Origin: Selenomonas sp.
GTDB lineage: Bacteria > Bacillota > Negativicutes > Selenomonadales > Selenomonadaceae
Direction: 5' to 3'
DNA length: 64,000 nt
Assembly (NCBI GenBank): GCA_022482925.1
Contig: JAKVOG010000013.1
Location: 1-64,000, forward strand
Shown here in pieces: positions 29,711 to 39,009 of the stretch. The notes under the pieces were generated by a model, which did no database searches, was not told the origin of the DNA, and was given only the letters and a program-made list of their open reading frames with translations. The stretch's first letter is position 1. The number at the start of each line of letters is the position of its first letter. The position numbers and the translations under genes are program-made.

Positions 29711-29758
29711 CCCCGGCAAGTCGCCTGATGAAACTACTCATCAAATGATTTGCCGGGG
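29711..29758 (+). terminator. Terminator after abiE
   Basis: Stem CCCCGGCAA (29711-29719) / TTGCCGGGG (29750-29758) with inner GATGA/TCATC pairing, followed by a weak T-rich tail. Confidence 0.6.
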
Positions 29759-29973
29759 ATTTATCTTTATCATGTATAACAAATGCCCAAGCCTGATTCG
29801 TTTCTCTTCGCAAACAGTGGCTAAACCACAAAAACTGCTGTACGAAAATATCACGCACAGCAGTTTCAACGGGGATGTATATACTCCCTGTATTCTATGC
29901 AGGGATGGAGGTGTCTCCTTTGAATTCAGCTCTCGAACTACAAATAAACTCGAGTCCCCCTTATGTCGCTTAA

Positions 29974-30309
29974 ATTGTATACCAAAAGGAAAATACAACC
30001 GGTAGAACCTACGTCTTATCGCAAATAAGGGATGATCTCATGGTTTATCCAAGCGTATTAGGAAAACTGTTCAAAAAATGGTGTACCGACTCGAACATAG
30101 ATGGTATTAGCCCTCATTCTGCGAGACATGCTTTTGCAAGCAAGTTGTTTCAAGACGGTATCAACCCTGAAGTTCTAAGAAAACTAACTGGGCATGCTGA
30201 CTTAACTACGCTTCTCGATGTGTATTGCTATGACGATAGCGTTAACCCCAAGGATATAAAAAAAGCGGTGGTCGCACTTGATAATTTTATGCCTAGGTTA
30301 TCAGCCTAG
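29974..30309 (+). pseudogene. C-terminal fragment of a tyrosine recombinase (integrase)
   Basis: An open stretch beginning after a TAA at 29971 reads TTGRTYVLSQIRDDLMVYPS, then GISPHSARHAFASKLFQDG (the HxxRH catalytic motif), LRKLTGHADLTTLLDVYCYD (the GHxxxxTxxxxY motif with the nucleophilic Tyr region). The catalytic N-terminal part with the first Arg is absent. It ends 76 bp from tRNA-Pro, a typical attachment position, so it marks an old integration event. 29761-29973 holds no gene, only a small AACTGCTGT/ACAGCAGTT hairpin. Confidence 0.8.
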
Positions 30310-30384
30310 TCATAGATGAATACAAAAAAATGAGGGTATCACACCACACATGCGATAACCCTCAAGCCTAATAATATCAAGCAT

Positions 30385-30461
30385 TGGTCGGAACGACGGG
30401 ATTTGAACCCACGACCTCTTCCACCCCAAGGAAGCGCGCTACCAAACTGCGCTACGTCCCG
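30385..30461 (-). tRNA. tRNA-Pro (anticodon GGG)
   Basis: 77-nt cloverleaf on the minus strand: acceptor CGGGACG/CGTTCCG, D-arm GCGC...GCGC, anticodon stem CTTCC-TTGGGGT-GGAAG with GGG at 34-36, T-arm GTGGGTTCAAATCCCGT-like, and an encoded CCA end. Reads proline CCC/CCU codons. Confidence 0.95.
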
Positions 30462-30524
30462 AACACTAGATATTATAATGCTTTTGGCTCTTTTTGTAAA
30501 GCGATTGCAGCTGGTTTGTATGCA

Positions 30525-31571
30525 TCAGGCCTTCCTTGCCTGCGCTTTCAGCCATTCGGACCATAGAACTTTATAGCCATCGGCATGATTCTGCTGCACG
30601 TACCAATAAAACGACTGGATCTTCTCCGCCTTATCCGCATAATAAACGCTTTTCCAGCCCGCAGGCTTGCCCTGCTGCAGGCCGCCCTCATAGCCCAGAT
30701 AGGTGCCGCCGATCTCGTGCTGGCGATACAGGATGTCCTTCAGCGATACATCGGGATTGCGCATCATATCATAGAGTGCCATGTAGGTCGTGGTCCGGCC
30801 GACACCAGCCTGACAATGGAAGTGGAGCCAGGCCTTTGGCGGCAGCTGGCGATAGAGGCGGATGAACTGATCGATGCATTCCGCCGCAGGCCAGACATGA
30901 TCGGTCGCCGTAATCCGGACGTATTTCAGCCCGGCCTGCGTGACGAGCTGCTGCTCGGTCATCGCCTGCGTGATCCGCTCGGCTTTGCCGCCGCTTGGCA
31001 GCTTATGCTTGCCAAGCGGTGCAACATACTGGATCCTGCCCAGTGCATCTTTGAGCCGCTGACGCTCGTCGGCCTGGGCCGCCTGCGAGGTCTTGCCCAG
31101 ATTGCCCCAGTCACGCTTGCCATACCAGCTTACGGCATCACCATTCAGGATGCCATGGGATTCCTGACGCAGGTCGACGATATAGATTGGCCCTGCCGCC
31201 TGCTGCCGCAGCACTTCGGTCATCTTCCGGAACTGGCCCACAGAGAACTCGGCACTGCCGGACGCATCCAGCTGGTCCAGCCCCTTGCGGCTCGGGACAT
31301 AGGCAGGGTCCAGATTGAACCGCTTGGCCGGCGCGTGGAAGGCAGATTTTGATGTACGGAAATTGCGGGGAAGCTGGGCCTGATCGGGCGAATCCAGCCG
31401 CCAGACGAATCCCTCACAGTCCGCTGCGGTAGGTGCCGCCTTCTCACTCTTCGCGCTCTGTACCACAGATGCCGCCGGGGCAGCAGCACCAGCCTCAGCC
31501 AGTGGCAGTCCGCCCAGGCACAATGCCAGTGCCAGCCCCGCAGCCAGATAACGGGAATCATATCGTTTCAT
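30525..31571 (-). CDS. Secreted PTP-like myo-inositol phosphatase (cysteine phytase)
   Basis: Exported phytase of the protein-tyrosine-phosphatase fold, releasing phosphate from inositol hexakisphosphate. Signal peptide at 1-28 (LAAGLALALCLGGLPLAEAG); the active-site P-loop is LHFHCQAGVGRTTTYMALYD (Cys and Arg of CX5R), with the upstream general acid in TATDHVWP and an N-terminal IVDLRQESHG. The C-terminal SLKDILYRQHEIGG and NHADGYKVLWSEWLKA are close to what I remember of Selenomonas ruminantium PhyA. 348 residues, full length. A taxonomic pointer to Selenomonas/Mitsuokella. Confidence 0.92.
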   Translation of the reverse strand: MKRYDSRYLAAGLALALCLGGLPLAEAGAAAPAASVVQSAKSEKAAPTAADCEGFVWRLDSPDQAQLPRNFRTSKSAFHAPAKRFNLDPAYVPSRKGLDQLDASGSAEFSVGQFRKMTEVLRQQAAGPIYIVDLRQESHGILNGDAVSWYGKRDWGNLGKTSQAAQADERQRLKDALGRIQYVAPLGKHKLPSGGKAERITQAMTEQQLVTQAGLKYVRITATDHVWPAAECIDQFIRLYRQLPPKAWLHFHCQAGVGRTTTYMALYDMMRNPDVSLKDILYRQHEIGGTYLGYEGGLQQGKPAGWKSVYYADKAEKIQSFYWYVQQNHADGYKVLWSEWLKAQARKA

Positions 31572-31646
31572 CGTTTATCTCTTCTTCCTATCCATACGTT
31601 TGCTATTCTTCAACGCCCATTATTATAGACCTTCTGGCAGCCTTTG

Positions 31647-32309
31647 TCACGGCCGCATTGCCGACGCGTCCGCATCCGCTGTACGGAATGCATCGAGGCC
31701 CGCAAAGGCGAACCGTTTGAGGTTCGGCAGCAGTTCTTCCTCCGGATAGGCCTGCGGCACAAGCTGCCGGTAATTGATGCGGTTATGCCGCCCGAGGAAG
31801 ATCATCGTGAATGGCGCAATAAAGCTCAGGATGCAGCTGTAGAGCTGCGGCGAGGACAGCGGGATACCCGTGTATTCGCTGACCACCCTCGCCATGATCA
31901 GGCCCTTGGGCCGCGCCACATCGGACAGGATCTCATTGAGGCAGGGCGAGGGGTTCAGTATCTCTCTGGCCCATACTTCCACCGGCCAGGACTGATCGTT
32001 CATCACCTGGGCGACGAAGCGTTCCAGGAAGGCTTCGAGCTTTTCCCGCGGCGTCTTTTTTGCCGCAGCCAGCAGCTTCAGCTCGTCCCGGTTCAGGAAT
32101 TCGCGATGCACCAGTTTCAGCAGCTCCTTGTACATGCCCTCGCGGCTGCCGAAATGATAATTGATGGCCGCAGTATTCGTACCGGCCAGCTCACAGATCT
32201 CTTTCGCTGTCGTGGCCGCATAGCCCTTTTCCGCAATGATCCGGCCCGCACAGACCAGCAGTTTTTCCTGCGTGGCCCGGCCGTCATCCCGTTGGTTCTT
32301 CTTTTCCAC
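31647..32309 (-). CDS. TetR-family regulator (CecR/YbiH-like)
   Basis: TetR repressor: N-terminal helix-turn-helix (AATTAKEICELAGTNTAAIN, YHFGSREGMYKELL) and a C-terminal ligand domain with WPVEVWAREILNPSP and FIAPFTMIFLGRHNRI, the DUF1956 pattern of CecR. GTG start at 32309 with AAAAGGAG upstream. It is the last gene of the ybhG-F-S-R-like operon; in E. coli the homologous cecR controls the same transporter, so it likely represses from the palindrome at 37443-37478. Confidence 0.85.
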   Translation of the reverse strand: MEKKNQRDDGRATQEKLLVCAGRIIAEKGYAATTAKEICELAGTNTAAINYHFGSREGMYKELLKLVHREFLNRDELKLLAAAKKTPREKLEAFLERFVAQVMNDQSWPVEVWAREILNPSPCLNEILSDVARPKGLIMARVVSEYTGIPLSSPQLYSCILSFIAPFTMIFLGRHNRINYRQLVPQAYPEEELLPNLKRFAFAGLDAFRTADADASAMRP

Positions 32310-32338
32310 AGTAATCGCTCCTTTTCCCTGTTATTCTA

Positions 32339-33448
32339 TCACATTGCCCGATGCCGGAACAACCAGCCGGCCAGTGGCATCGTCACAGCGGCCACGGCCA
32401 GCATGGGCACATAGTTCATTGCAATATCGCCGATACCCGCTCCCTCCAGATAGATGCGGCGGATCGATGCCAGCGCAAACCGCATCGGGTCGGCACAGGT
32501 CATGACCTGCAGCACCTGCGGCATATTCGCCACCGGAGTAGCCATCCCGGACAGGAGCACCAGCGGCAGCATCGTGACGAATACATACACCAGCACCTGC
32601 TGCATGTTCCTCGATACGGAGGAAATTGACAGGCCGATGCCGGTCGAGCTCAGCATGAAGACGATGACGGTCAGGATCAGTGTCCCCATTGAGCCGCGGA
32701 AGGGAATATCAAACCAGTAGCGGCAGATACAGAAGAGCACCATGCTCTGCACGAGGCCGATGATCATCGGCGGCAGGGATTTGCCGATCAGGATCTCGGC
32801 GGGCGACATCGGCGTGACCAGCAGCTGGTCAAAAGTCCCCTGCTCCCGTTCCTTGGCGATAGACAGCCCGGCCAGCATGATGACCTGCACGAAGGAGATC
32901 ATGCCGATCAGTCCCGGCAGGAAGGTCCAGCGGGTGGTCTGATTGGGATTGAACCAGGTGCGGCTGACCACGCTGACACCTGCCCCGCCGGTGCGGGCCG
33001 CATTCCAGCTCGTGACGATCCGGCTGACATAGCCGGTCGCCTGGCCGGCCACCGAGGTGTTCCGGCCATCCGTGATCACCTCCAGCGGCGCAGTTTCCCC
33101 GCGCGCGAGCTGATCCGCGAAATCCTGCGGGATCACGACGGCCAGCAGTGCCGTCTCCGAGTCGATTGCATCGGCGATCCCGTCCGGATTGGTCAGTGTC
33201 CCCACCCGGCTGAACGCCCCGTTGTGGTCGATATGCGCCAGCAGGTCGCGCGACTCTGCGCTGCCCGATTCATCGACGGCCACATAGGGCACCTGATCCA
33301 GGTTATAATTGGCCGCATAGCCGAAGATGAAGCCCTGCAGGATAGCCGGCACGACCATGATGAGCCGCATGCGTTTATCCTTGAGCGTGGCAATCATTTC
33401 CTTCTGGCACATGAACAGCAGCCGTTCCCAGAACTCACGCAGCATCAT
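32339..33448 (-). CDS. ybhR: ABC-2 type exporter permease (YbhR-like)
   Basis: Membrane subunit of a multidrug/cation ABC exporter. One N-terminal helix (MRLIMVVPAILQGFIFGYAA), a large extracytoplasmic loop (residues 50-175), then five helices containing EREQGTFDQLLVTPMSPAEI, the ABC-2 signature at the coupling helix. 369 residues. Its ATGATG overlaps the ybhS stop. Functions with YbhS, the ATPase YbhF and the adaptor YbhG. Confidence 0.88.
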   Translation of the reverse strand: MMLREFWERLLFMCQKEMIATLKDKRMRLIMVVPAILQGFIFGYAANYNLDQVPYVAVDESGSAESRDLLAHIDHNGAFSRVGTLTNPDGIADAIDSETALLAVVIPQDFADQLARGETAPLEVITDGRNTSVAGQATGYVSRIVTSWNAARTGGAGVSVVSRTWFNPNQTTRWTFLPGLIGMISFVQVIMLAGLSIAKEREQGTFDQLLVTPMSPAEILIGKSLPPMIIGLVQSMVLFCICRYWFDIPFRGSMGTLILTVIVFMLSSTGIGLSISSVSRNMQQVLVYVFVTMLPLVLLSGMATPVANMPQVLQVMTCADPMRFALASIRRIYLEGAGIGDIAMNYVPMLAVAAVTMPLAGWLFRHRAM

Positions 33449-34560
33449 TCCACCTTCTTTCTGGTCAGCCGGAAGGCCAGCCCCATGAAAAATACGGCAT
33501 AGCCCGTCAGCAGCAATGTATTCCTGATGATCAGTGGCCAGTAGTTGCCCGCCAGCAGCAATGATTTAAGCAGCTGCAGATAATAAGTCGTCGGAAATGC
33601 CTGACTGAGCAGCCGGATGCCCCATGGCTCCGTATGCAGGTCAAACATGAAACCGGACAGCATGAGCGAGGGCAGGAAACTCACAAGCAGGGATACCTGA
33701 CAGGCGAGGAACTGATTCTTGGTCAGCGCCGAGATCACCAGGCCGATGCCGAGAGCCACGATCAGGAACAGCATCGACACGCCCACGATCAGGATCATCG
33801 AGCCGCGCAGCGGCAGCTCATAGAGGTAACGCCCTGCCAGCAGGCACAGCAGCATGCCGAGCATCGCCACGCTGAAATACGGGATCAGTTTGGCCAGAAT
33901 CAGCTCCAGAACCCCGGTCGGTGTCACGAACAGGGACTCGAACGTGCCCCGTTCCCACTCCCGTGCCATGACCACGGAGGTCAGGAATACCCCGACGATC
34001 ATCAGCACCAGCATGATAACGCCCGGCACAAAGAACCACGTACTCGTATTGGCATCATTGAACCAGATCCGGCTGACCACGCTCGCCTGACCGCCGGCTG
34101 CACCGATTCCTTCTTTGGCAGCCCAGGTCAGCATTCCCGACTCGATGTAGGTCTGCGCCGAGGAAGCCGATGTCGCCTCCACGCCATTAACGATGACCTG
34201 TACCTGTGCCGATTTCCTGGCCAGATCCGCCGTGAAATGGACCGGCACGCGCAGGATCGCGTCGACCTCATGGGCCAGCAGCCGCGACTCCGCCTCCTGC
34301 ATGGAGGTCATATACACGGGAGAGAAATACTCCGAACCATCCACGAACGAGACTGCCTGTCTGGCCGTCGGCGAATGATCCTCCAGCACGACCGCCACGG
34401 GGACGTTCTTCACATCCAGCGACATGCCGTAGCCGATCAGCAGGATCAGCACGACCGGCATGACGATGCCCAGCAGCAGGCTGCTCTTGTCGCGCAGCAG
34501 CTGATAGAATTCTTTCCGGGTCAGCGCGGCCAGCCGCCGGAAAAAGGCCTTTCCCCACAT
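33445..34560 (-). CDS. ybhS: ABC-2 type exporter permease (YbhS-like)
   Basis: Paralogous partner of the downstream permease, same topology: helix LLLGIVMPVVLILLIGYGMS, a large periplasmic loop, then EWERGTFESLFVTPTGVLEL and further helices; ends LTRKKVE. 371 residues. GGAGGGATAG precedes the ATG. Two dissimilar permeases plus a double ATPase is the YbhFSR arrangement. Confidence 0.88.
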   Translation of the reverse strand: MWGKAFFRRLAALTRKEFYQLLRDKSSLLLGIVMPVVLILLIGYGMSLDVKNVPVAVVLEDHSPTARQAVSFVDGSEYFSPVYMTSMQEAESRLLAHEVDAILRVPVHFTADLARKSAQVQVIVNGVEATSASSAQTYIESGMLTWAAKEGIGAAGGQASVVSRIWFNDANTSTWFFVPGVIMLVLMIVGVFLTSVVMAREWERGTFESLFVTPTGVLELILAKLIPYFSVAMLGMLLCLLAGRYLYELPLRGSMILIVGVSMLFLIVALGIGLVISALTKNQFLACQVSLLVSFLPSLMLSGFMFDLHTEPWGIRLLSQAFPTTYYLQLLKSLLLAGNYWPLIIRNTLLLTGYAVFFMGLAFRLTRKKVE

Positions 34561-34562
34561 AA

Positions 34563-36386
34563 CTATCCCTCCTGTGCCCGGTAGTTCCCGACGATTGCCA
34601 GGAATATCTCATTCATATCCTCGCGCGGCATGGCCATCTGCTCACGGATGGACTGCGGGCTGCCGAGCACCAGCAGCTGGCCGTGGTCCTGGATCATGAA
34701 ACGGTCGCAGTACTCGGCCTCCTCCATGAAATGCGTCGTGATGATGATGGTCGTCCCCCGCAGGGACAGGTCCGTGATCTGCTGCCAGAAACGGCGCCGG
34801 GCCAGCGGGTCGATGCCGCTGGTCGGCTCATCCAGGAACAGGATCTGCGGGTCATGGATCAAAGCGGCGGCCATCGACAGCCGCTGCTTGTAGCCCCCCG
34901 GCAGATCATCGGCCAGGACATCGGCCCGGTCGGTCAGCTGGAACTCCTGCATGACCGCCTGCCATGCGCGCCCGCAGTTCCTGCCCGCGCAAGCCATAGA
35001 CACCGCCATAGAATCGCAGGTTCTCCCGCACCGACAGGTTCCCGTAAAGGGAGAATTTCTGGGCAACATACCCCAGATTCCGCCGGCCCTCCCGGCGCGC
35101 CTCCCGCAGATCCACGCCAGCCACCGTCAGCCGACCCTCGGTCGCTGGCAGCAGGCCGCAGAGCATACGGAACGTCGTCGTCTTGCCCGCGCCATTCGGC
35201 CCGAGCAGCCCAAAGACCTCGCCCCGGTATACCTGAAAGGACGTATGGTCCACCGCCGTGAAATCACCAAACCGGCGGACCAGTCCGGACACCTCGATAT
35301 CCACCAGCTCCGTGGTGGACTGCGCGGCATCGGCAATGGCAGACGCGCTGCCGATTAATTGGCTTTGCCGCTGCCCATTTTTGTGTCCCTATCCTTGCCC
35401 GTGCCGGCAGACAGATGCGCCACAGCTGCTTTTCCGCTGGCCTGTTCCGCCTCATCGGCATGGAGCAGCAGCATGAAGGCATCCTCCAGCCGCTCGGGCA
35501 CCGGTTTTGGCGTCAGTCCCTCAGCAGCCAGTGAGTCCAGCTGCGGACTGGTCTTCCCCGCGATGAAGTGCACGGCACCATGGACCGGGACCGCATCGAC
35601 CACCGCCGGCTCATCGAGCAGACGGCTCTGCAGGACCCGCACCGGCATCGAGGCCGGACAGGCCGTCTCATAGCAGCGCCCGGCCGCCATCTCGCGCAGC
35701 GAAGCCGGCTGTCCCCGCGGCCAGGAAACGCCCATGATTCATCACATACACCTGCTGGCAGCGCTCCGCCTCATCCATATAGGCCGTGCTCACCAGCACC
35801 GAAAGATGCTCCTGCTGCACGAGCTGCTCGAGGATTGTCCAGAGGTCGCGCCGCGACAGCGGATCGACCCCGACGGTCGGCTCATCCAGCAGCAGGAGCT
35901 TCGGGGAGCGCACCAGGGTGCAGGCCAGCCCGAGCTTCTGCTTCATGCCGCCGGATAGATTGCCCGCCAGCCGCCCCGTGAACTCCGCCAGTCCCGTCAT
36001 CTGCAGCAGATGGCAGAATCGGTCGGCCCGCACCGCAGCCGGTATGCCATGGAGATCGGCATAGAGATTCATGTTTTCCTGCACCGTCAGTCCTCATACA
36101 GACCAAACTTCTGCGGCATATACCCCAGCTCACGCTGCACCCGCTCCGGTTCCCGGATCACATCGAGGCCGACCACCCGGAGACTGCCGGCAGTCGGCGT
36201 CATCAGCCCGCAGATCAGCCGCAGCAGCGTCGTCTTCCCGGCGCCATCCGGCCCGACGAGGGCGGTCAGCTCCCCCTCGCGCAAGGACAGATCCAGTGCA
36301 TCGATTGCCGTCACGCCGCTGCCGCCTTTGACTGCAAATACCTTGGTCAGCCCTGCCGCCTCAACGGCCAGCCCCTGCTCACTCAT
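34563..36386 (-). CDS. ybhF: Double-domain ABC exporter ATPase (YbhF-like; several frame breaks as assembled)
   Basis: One gene spanning four frames. First ATPase: LVGPDGAGKTTLLRLICGL, then after a break near 36090 ENMNLYADLHG, NLSGGMKQKLGLACTL, LLLLDEPTVGVDPLSRRDLW; a break near 35710; a linker CYETACPASMPVRVLQS. A further break near 35362. Second ATPase: FGLLGPNGAGKTTTFRML, break near 34959, DLPGGYKQRLSMAAALI, ILFLDEPTSGIDPLARRRFW. Two of the four breaks are repaired by removing one G, two look like a missing base. Repaired length near 605 residues fits E. coli YbhF. ATG at 36386 follows TGAGG; the HlyD stop overlaps just upstream. Confidence 0.82.
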
Positions 36387-36394
36387 AAGCTGCC

Positions 36395-37396
36395 TCACAC
36401 TTCCAGCCGGACCGTAGCCGGCATGCCCAGACGAAGCACATTATCCGTGTCGTCCACATAGACCCGCACCTCATAGACCAGCGCTGTCCGCAGCTCATCC
36501 GTCTGCACCGTCTTCGGCGTGAACTCCGCCGTGCTCGCAATATAGCCGATCTGACCGGTCAGCGGCGCATCCGGCAGACTGTCGATATAGACCTTTGCCT
36601 CCTGGCCTTCATAGACCCTGGCCAGATCCGTCTCCTTCACATAGACCCGCACCCACTTCTTGTTCAGCAGGGAGATCTTGAACACCGGTGCCGACGAGCC
36701 AGCCATATCGCCAGCCTCGAGCAGCCGGGAACGGATCACGCCATCGGCCGGTGCCCGCAGCTCATACTGGCTCAGCAGATAATCCTGACGGCTCAGCTCA
36801 TCCTGTAATGCCTTCAGGCTGTACTCGGCCTGACTGACATCCTCGCCGCGCGGGCCGGCAACGAGCAGCTGCAAAGCCTGCTCCGCCTCGGCGACCTGCG
36901 CCTGAGCTGATTCCGCCTGGGATCTCGCACTGTCGAGCTCCTGCGCACTGACCCCCTCCACGCTGTCGTAGATCTGCTGGCGGCGGGCATAGACCCCGGC
37001 GGCATAGTCGGCGGATGCCCGCGCGGCTTTCACCTTCGCCTCGGCCTGCCGGATATCCTCGCTGCGGTTCCCGTTGTGCAGCTTATCCACGGCACTCTGC
37101 TGCGCCGCCACCTGCGCCGCCACATTGCTGCGCGTGAGCAGCAGCTCGCTGTTGTCCAGCCGTGCGAGCACCTGCCCCTTCTTCACCGTATCCCCGGCAT
37201 CCACCAGCAGCTCCGCAATGCGGTCACTCTGGCGGAACGACAGCGAAATCTCCCGTACATCCACATTGCCGGACAGCTTCAGCTCATGCGACTCAGCCAG
37301 AGCCAGCTTCTGCTGATACACATGATAGAACCAGCCACCCAGCCCCAGCAGCAGGAATACCCCCACGATTGCCAGGATCTTTCGTCTTTTCGTCAT
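36395..37396 (-). CDS. ybhG: HlyD-family membrane-fusion adaptor (YbhG-like)
   Basis: Periplasmic adaptor linking the ABC exporter to an outer-membrane channel. A single N-terminal helix (ILAIVGVFLLLGLGGWFYHV), a lipoyl half (LSGNVDVREISLSFRQSDRI, GDTVKKGQVLARLD), a long coiled-coil hairpin (about 85-205, many Ala/Gln/Glu) and the second lipoyl half (YELRAPADGVIRSRLLEAGD), then a beta-barrel with MPATVRLEV. 333 residues from the ATG; a TTG at 37405 is an alternative start. First gene of the operon. Confidence 0.88.
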   Translation of the reverse strand: MTKRRKILAIVGVFLLLGLGGWFYHVYQQKLALAESHELKLSGNVDVREISLSFRQSDRIAELLVDAGDTVKKGQVLARLDNSELLLTRSNVAAQVAAQQSAVDKLHNGNRSEDIRQAEAKVKAARASADYAAGVYARRQQIYDSVEGVSAQELDSARSQAESAQAQVAEAEQALQLLVAGPRGEDVSQAEYSLKALQDELSRQDYLLSQYELRAPADGVIRSRLLEAGDMAGSSAPVFKISLLNKKWVRVYVKETDLARVYEGQEAKVYIDSLPDAPLTGQIGYIASTAEFTPKTVQTDELRTALVYEVRVYVDDTDNVLRLGMPATVRLEV

Positions 37397-37442
37397 CTTG
37401 ATCAACGCCCCTTCTTGTCGTATACGGACACATTCTGTCCGA

Positions 37443-37478
37443 TTAAATCAAAATCAAATTAATTTGAATTTGATTTAA
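37443..37478. promoter_or_regulatory. 36-bp near-perfect palindrome, likely operator of the exporter operon
   Basis: TTAAATCAAAATCAAATT (37443-37460) and AATTTGAATTTGATTTAA (37461-37478) are inverted repeats differing at one paired position. It sits 47 bp before the ybhG start. TetR regulators bind palindromes of this kind in the promoter they control, and the operon ends with a CecR-like TetR gene. Confidence 0.7.
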
Positions 37479-37548
37479 ATATAGCACAGTCAGCCCAGAA
37501 CTGCAAGATATCCGGCAAAAAATACATGCTGGCAGCAGGCCGCCCACA

Positions 37549-37589
37549 GAAAAAGCCTGCCAGCGATGCATCATGCACCCTGACAGGCT
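37549..37589 (-). terminator. Intrinsic terminator after amtB
   Basis: Stem AGCCTGCCAG (37554-37563) / CTGACAGGCT (37580-37589), one mismatch, followed by TTTTTC on the minus strand. Confidence 0.8.
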
Positions 37590-37635
37590 TCCATTCATTT
37601 GATTCGGATCATTTCCGTCATTATCCCACGTAGGA

Positions 37636-38955
37636 TCAGACCGGCGAGGCCGTTTCCTCGTCCAGCTGCAGGGATTCCTCCATCACCGGCAGCGTCTGCG
37701 GCATGCGCTGCAGCAGTGGATACTCCATATCCGTATAGGCCGAGATGCCATGCTCGCTGAGATCGAGTCCGGCCAGCTCCTCCTCTTTCGTAACGCGGAT
37801 GCCGACCGTCGCCTTGAGCAGGCTGAACAGTGCATAGGTCGCCCCGAAGCCCCAGAGCCCGATTACCGTCACGCCCAGCAGCTGGATCAGCAGCTGATGC
37901 ACACCGCCACCGTAGAGCAGGCCGCCATTCTGAGCAAAGATACCGACAGCCAGAGTGCCGAACGTACCACAGACGCCATGCACCGCAATCGCCCCGACCG
38001 GATCATCGGCCCGCAGGCGGTCAAAGAACGGCACCGCGAGAACGATCAGCACACCAGCAGCCGCGCCGATCACCAGCGAGCTGACCGGAGTCACAAAGGC
38101 ACAGCCGGCCGTGATGGCCACCAGCCCGCCCAGCGCACCATTGAGCGCCATGCTGAGATCCGCTTTCCCATACTGGAACAGCGTCAGCAGCGCCGCCACC
38201 GTTCCACCAGCCGCAGCCGACAGATTCGTATTGACCGCGATCTTTGCAATATTACTGTCCATACCGGAGAGCGTGCTGCCCGGATTGAATCCGAACCAGC
38301 CGAACCACAGGATAAATGCGCCCAGTGCCGCCATCGGCAGGTTGTGGCCCGGCATGACATTCATCGAGCCATTCGCATTGAAACGCCCCTGACGCGGACC
38401 AAGGACCAGCACCGCTGCCAGTGCCGACCAGCCGCCCAGTGCATGGACCACCGCCGAACCGGCAAAATCCATCATGCCCAGCTGATTCAGCCAGCCGGAC
38501 GGATTCCAGACCCAGTGCCCCGCCAGCGGGTAGACGACAACCGTCGCCAGCAGCGAAAAGACCAGATACGGTGCGAACTTCATCCGCTCAGCCACCGCGC
38601 CCGATACGATCGTCGCCATCGCAATCGCAAACGCCGCCTGGAACAGCCAGAACGCCTCGACCGGGATCTTCAGCCCCAGATGCGAGAGGTCGCCCTCCAT
38701 CAGGAAACCGGACAGGCCAAACACCCCCAGCACATCCTTACCATACATCAGTCCGAAGCCCAGCAGGAAGAATCCCACCAGTCCCACCGTGCAGTCCATG
38801 AATACCTTCATAATGATATTCAGCGAATTGCGGCTGTGCACAAAGCCAGCCTCCAGTGCGGCGAATCCGGCCTCCATCAGGAACACCAGCGCCGCACACA
38901 GCAGTACCCATACCGTATCCAGGCCAACGGCCACCGAATTGATTGTCAAGTCCAT
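37636..38955 (-). CDS. amtB: Ammonium transporter
   Basis: Trimeric Amt/MEP/Rh ammonium channel with 11 helices. Signatures: LVFLMEAGFAALEAGFVHSR (helix 1), GAVAERMKFAPYLVFS, VHALGGWSALAAVLVLGPR, GAFILWFGWFGFNPGSTL (pore His/Phe neighbourhood) and ALNGALGGLVAITAGC. The C-terminal ELAGLDLSEHGISAYTD is the P-II interaction tail, after which 25 acidic residues extend it. Start at 38955 is preceded by AGGGGG. Divergent from glnK rather than co-transcribed. Its leader carries a terminator hairpin (39010-39059). Confidence 0.95.
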   Translation of the reverse strand: MDLTINSVAVGLDTVWVLLCAALVFLMEAGFAALEAGFVHSRNSLNIIMKVFMDCTVGLVGFFLLGFGLMYGKDVLGVFGLSGFLMEGDLSHLGLKIPVEAFWLFQAAFAIAMATIVSGAVAERMKFAPYLVFSLLATVVVYPLAGHWVWNPSGWLNQLGMMDFAGSAVVHALGGWSALAAVLVLGPRQGRFNANGSMNVMPGHNLPMAALGAFILWFGWFGFNPGSTLSGMDSNIAKIAVNTNLSAAAGGTVAALLTLFQYGKADLSMALNGALGGLVAITAGCAFVTPVSSLVIGAAAGVLIVLAVPFFDRLRADDPVGAIAVHGVCGTFGTLAVGIFAQNGGLLYGGGVHQLLIQLLGVTVIGLWGFGATYALFSLLKATVGIRVTKEEELAGLDLSEHGISAYTDMEYPLLQRMPQTLPVMEESLQLDEETASPV

Positions 38956-39009
38956 GCCTATCTTTCCCCCTGCCTGATGCCAGCGACATACTTCCTGCCC
39001 CGGCATACG

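Noticed and set aside
29745..30005. 86-codon open frame between abiE and the integrase fragment
   Set aside because: Starts within the abiE terminator, no ribosome site, no protein-like pattern.
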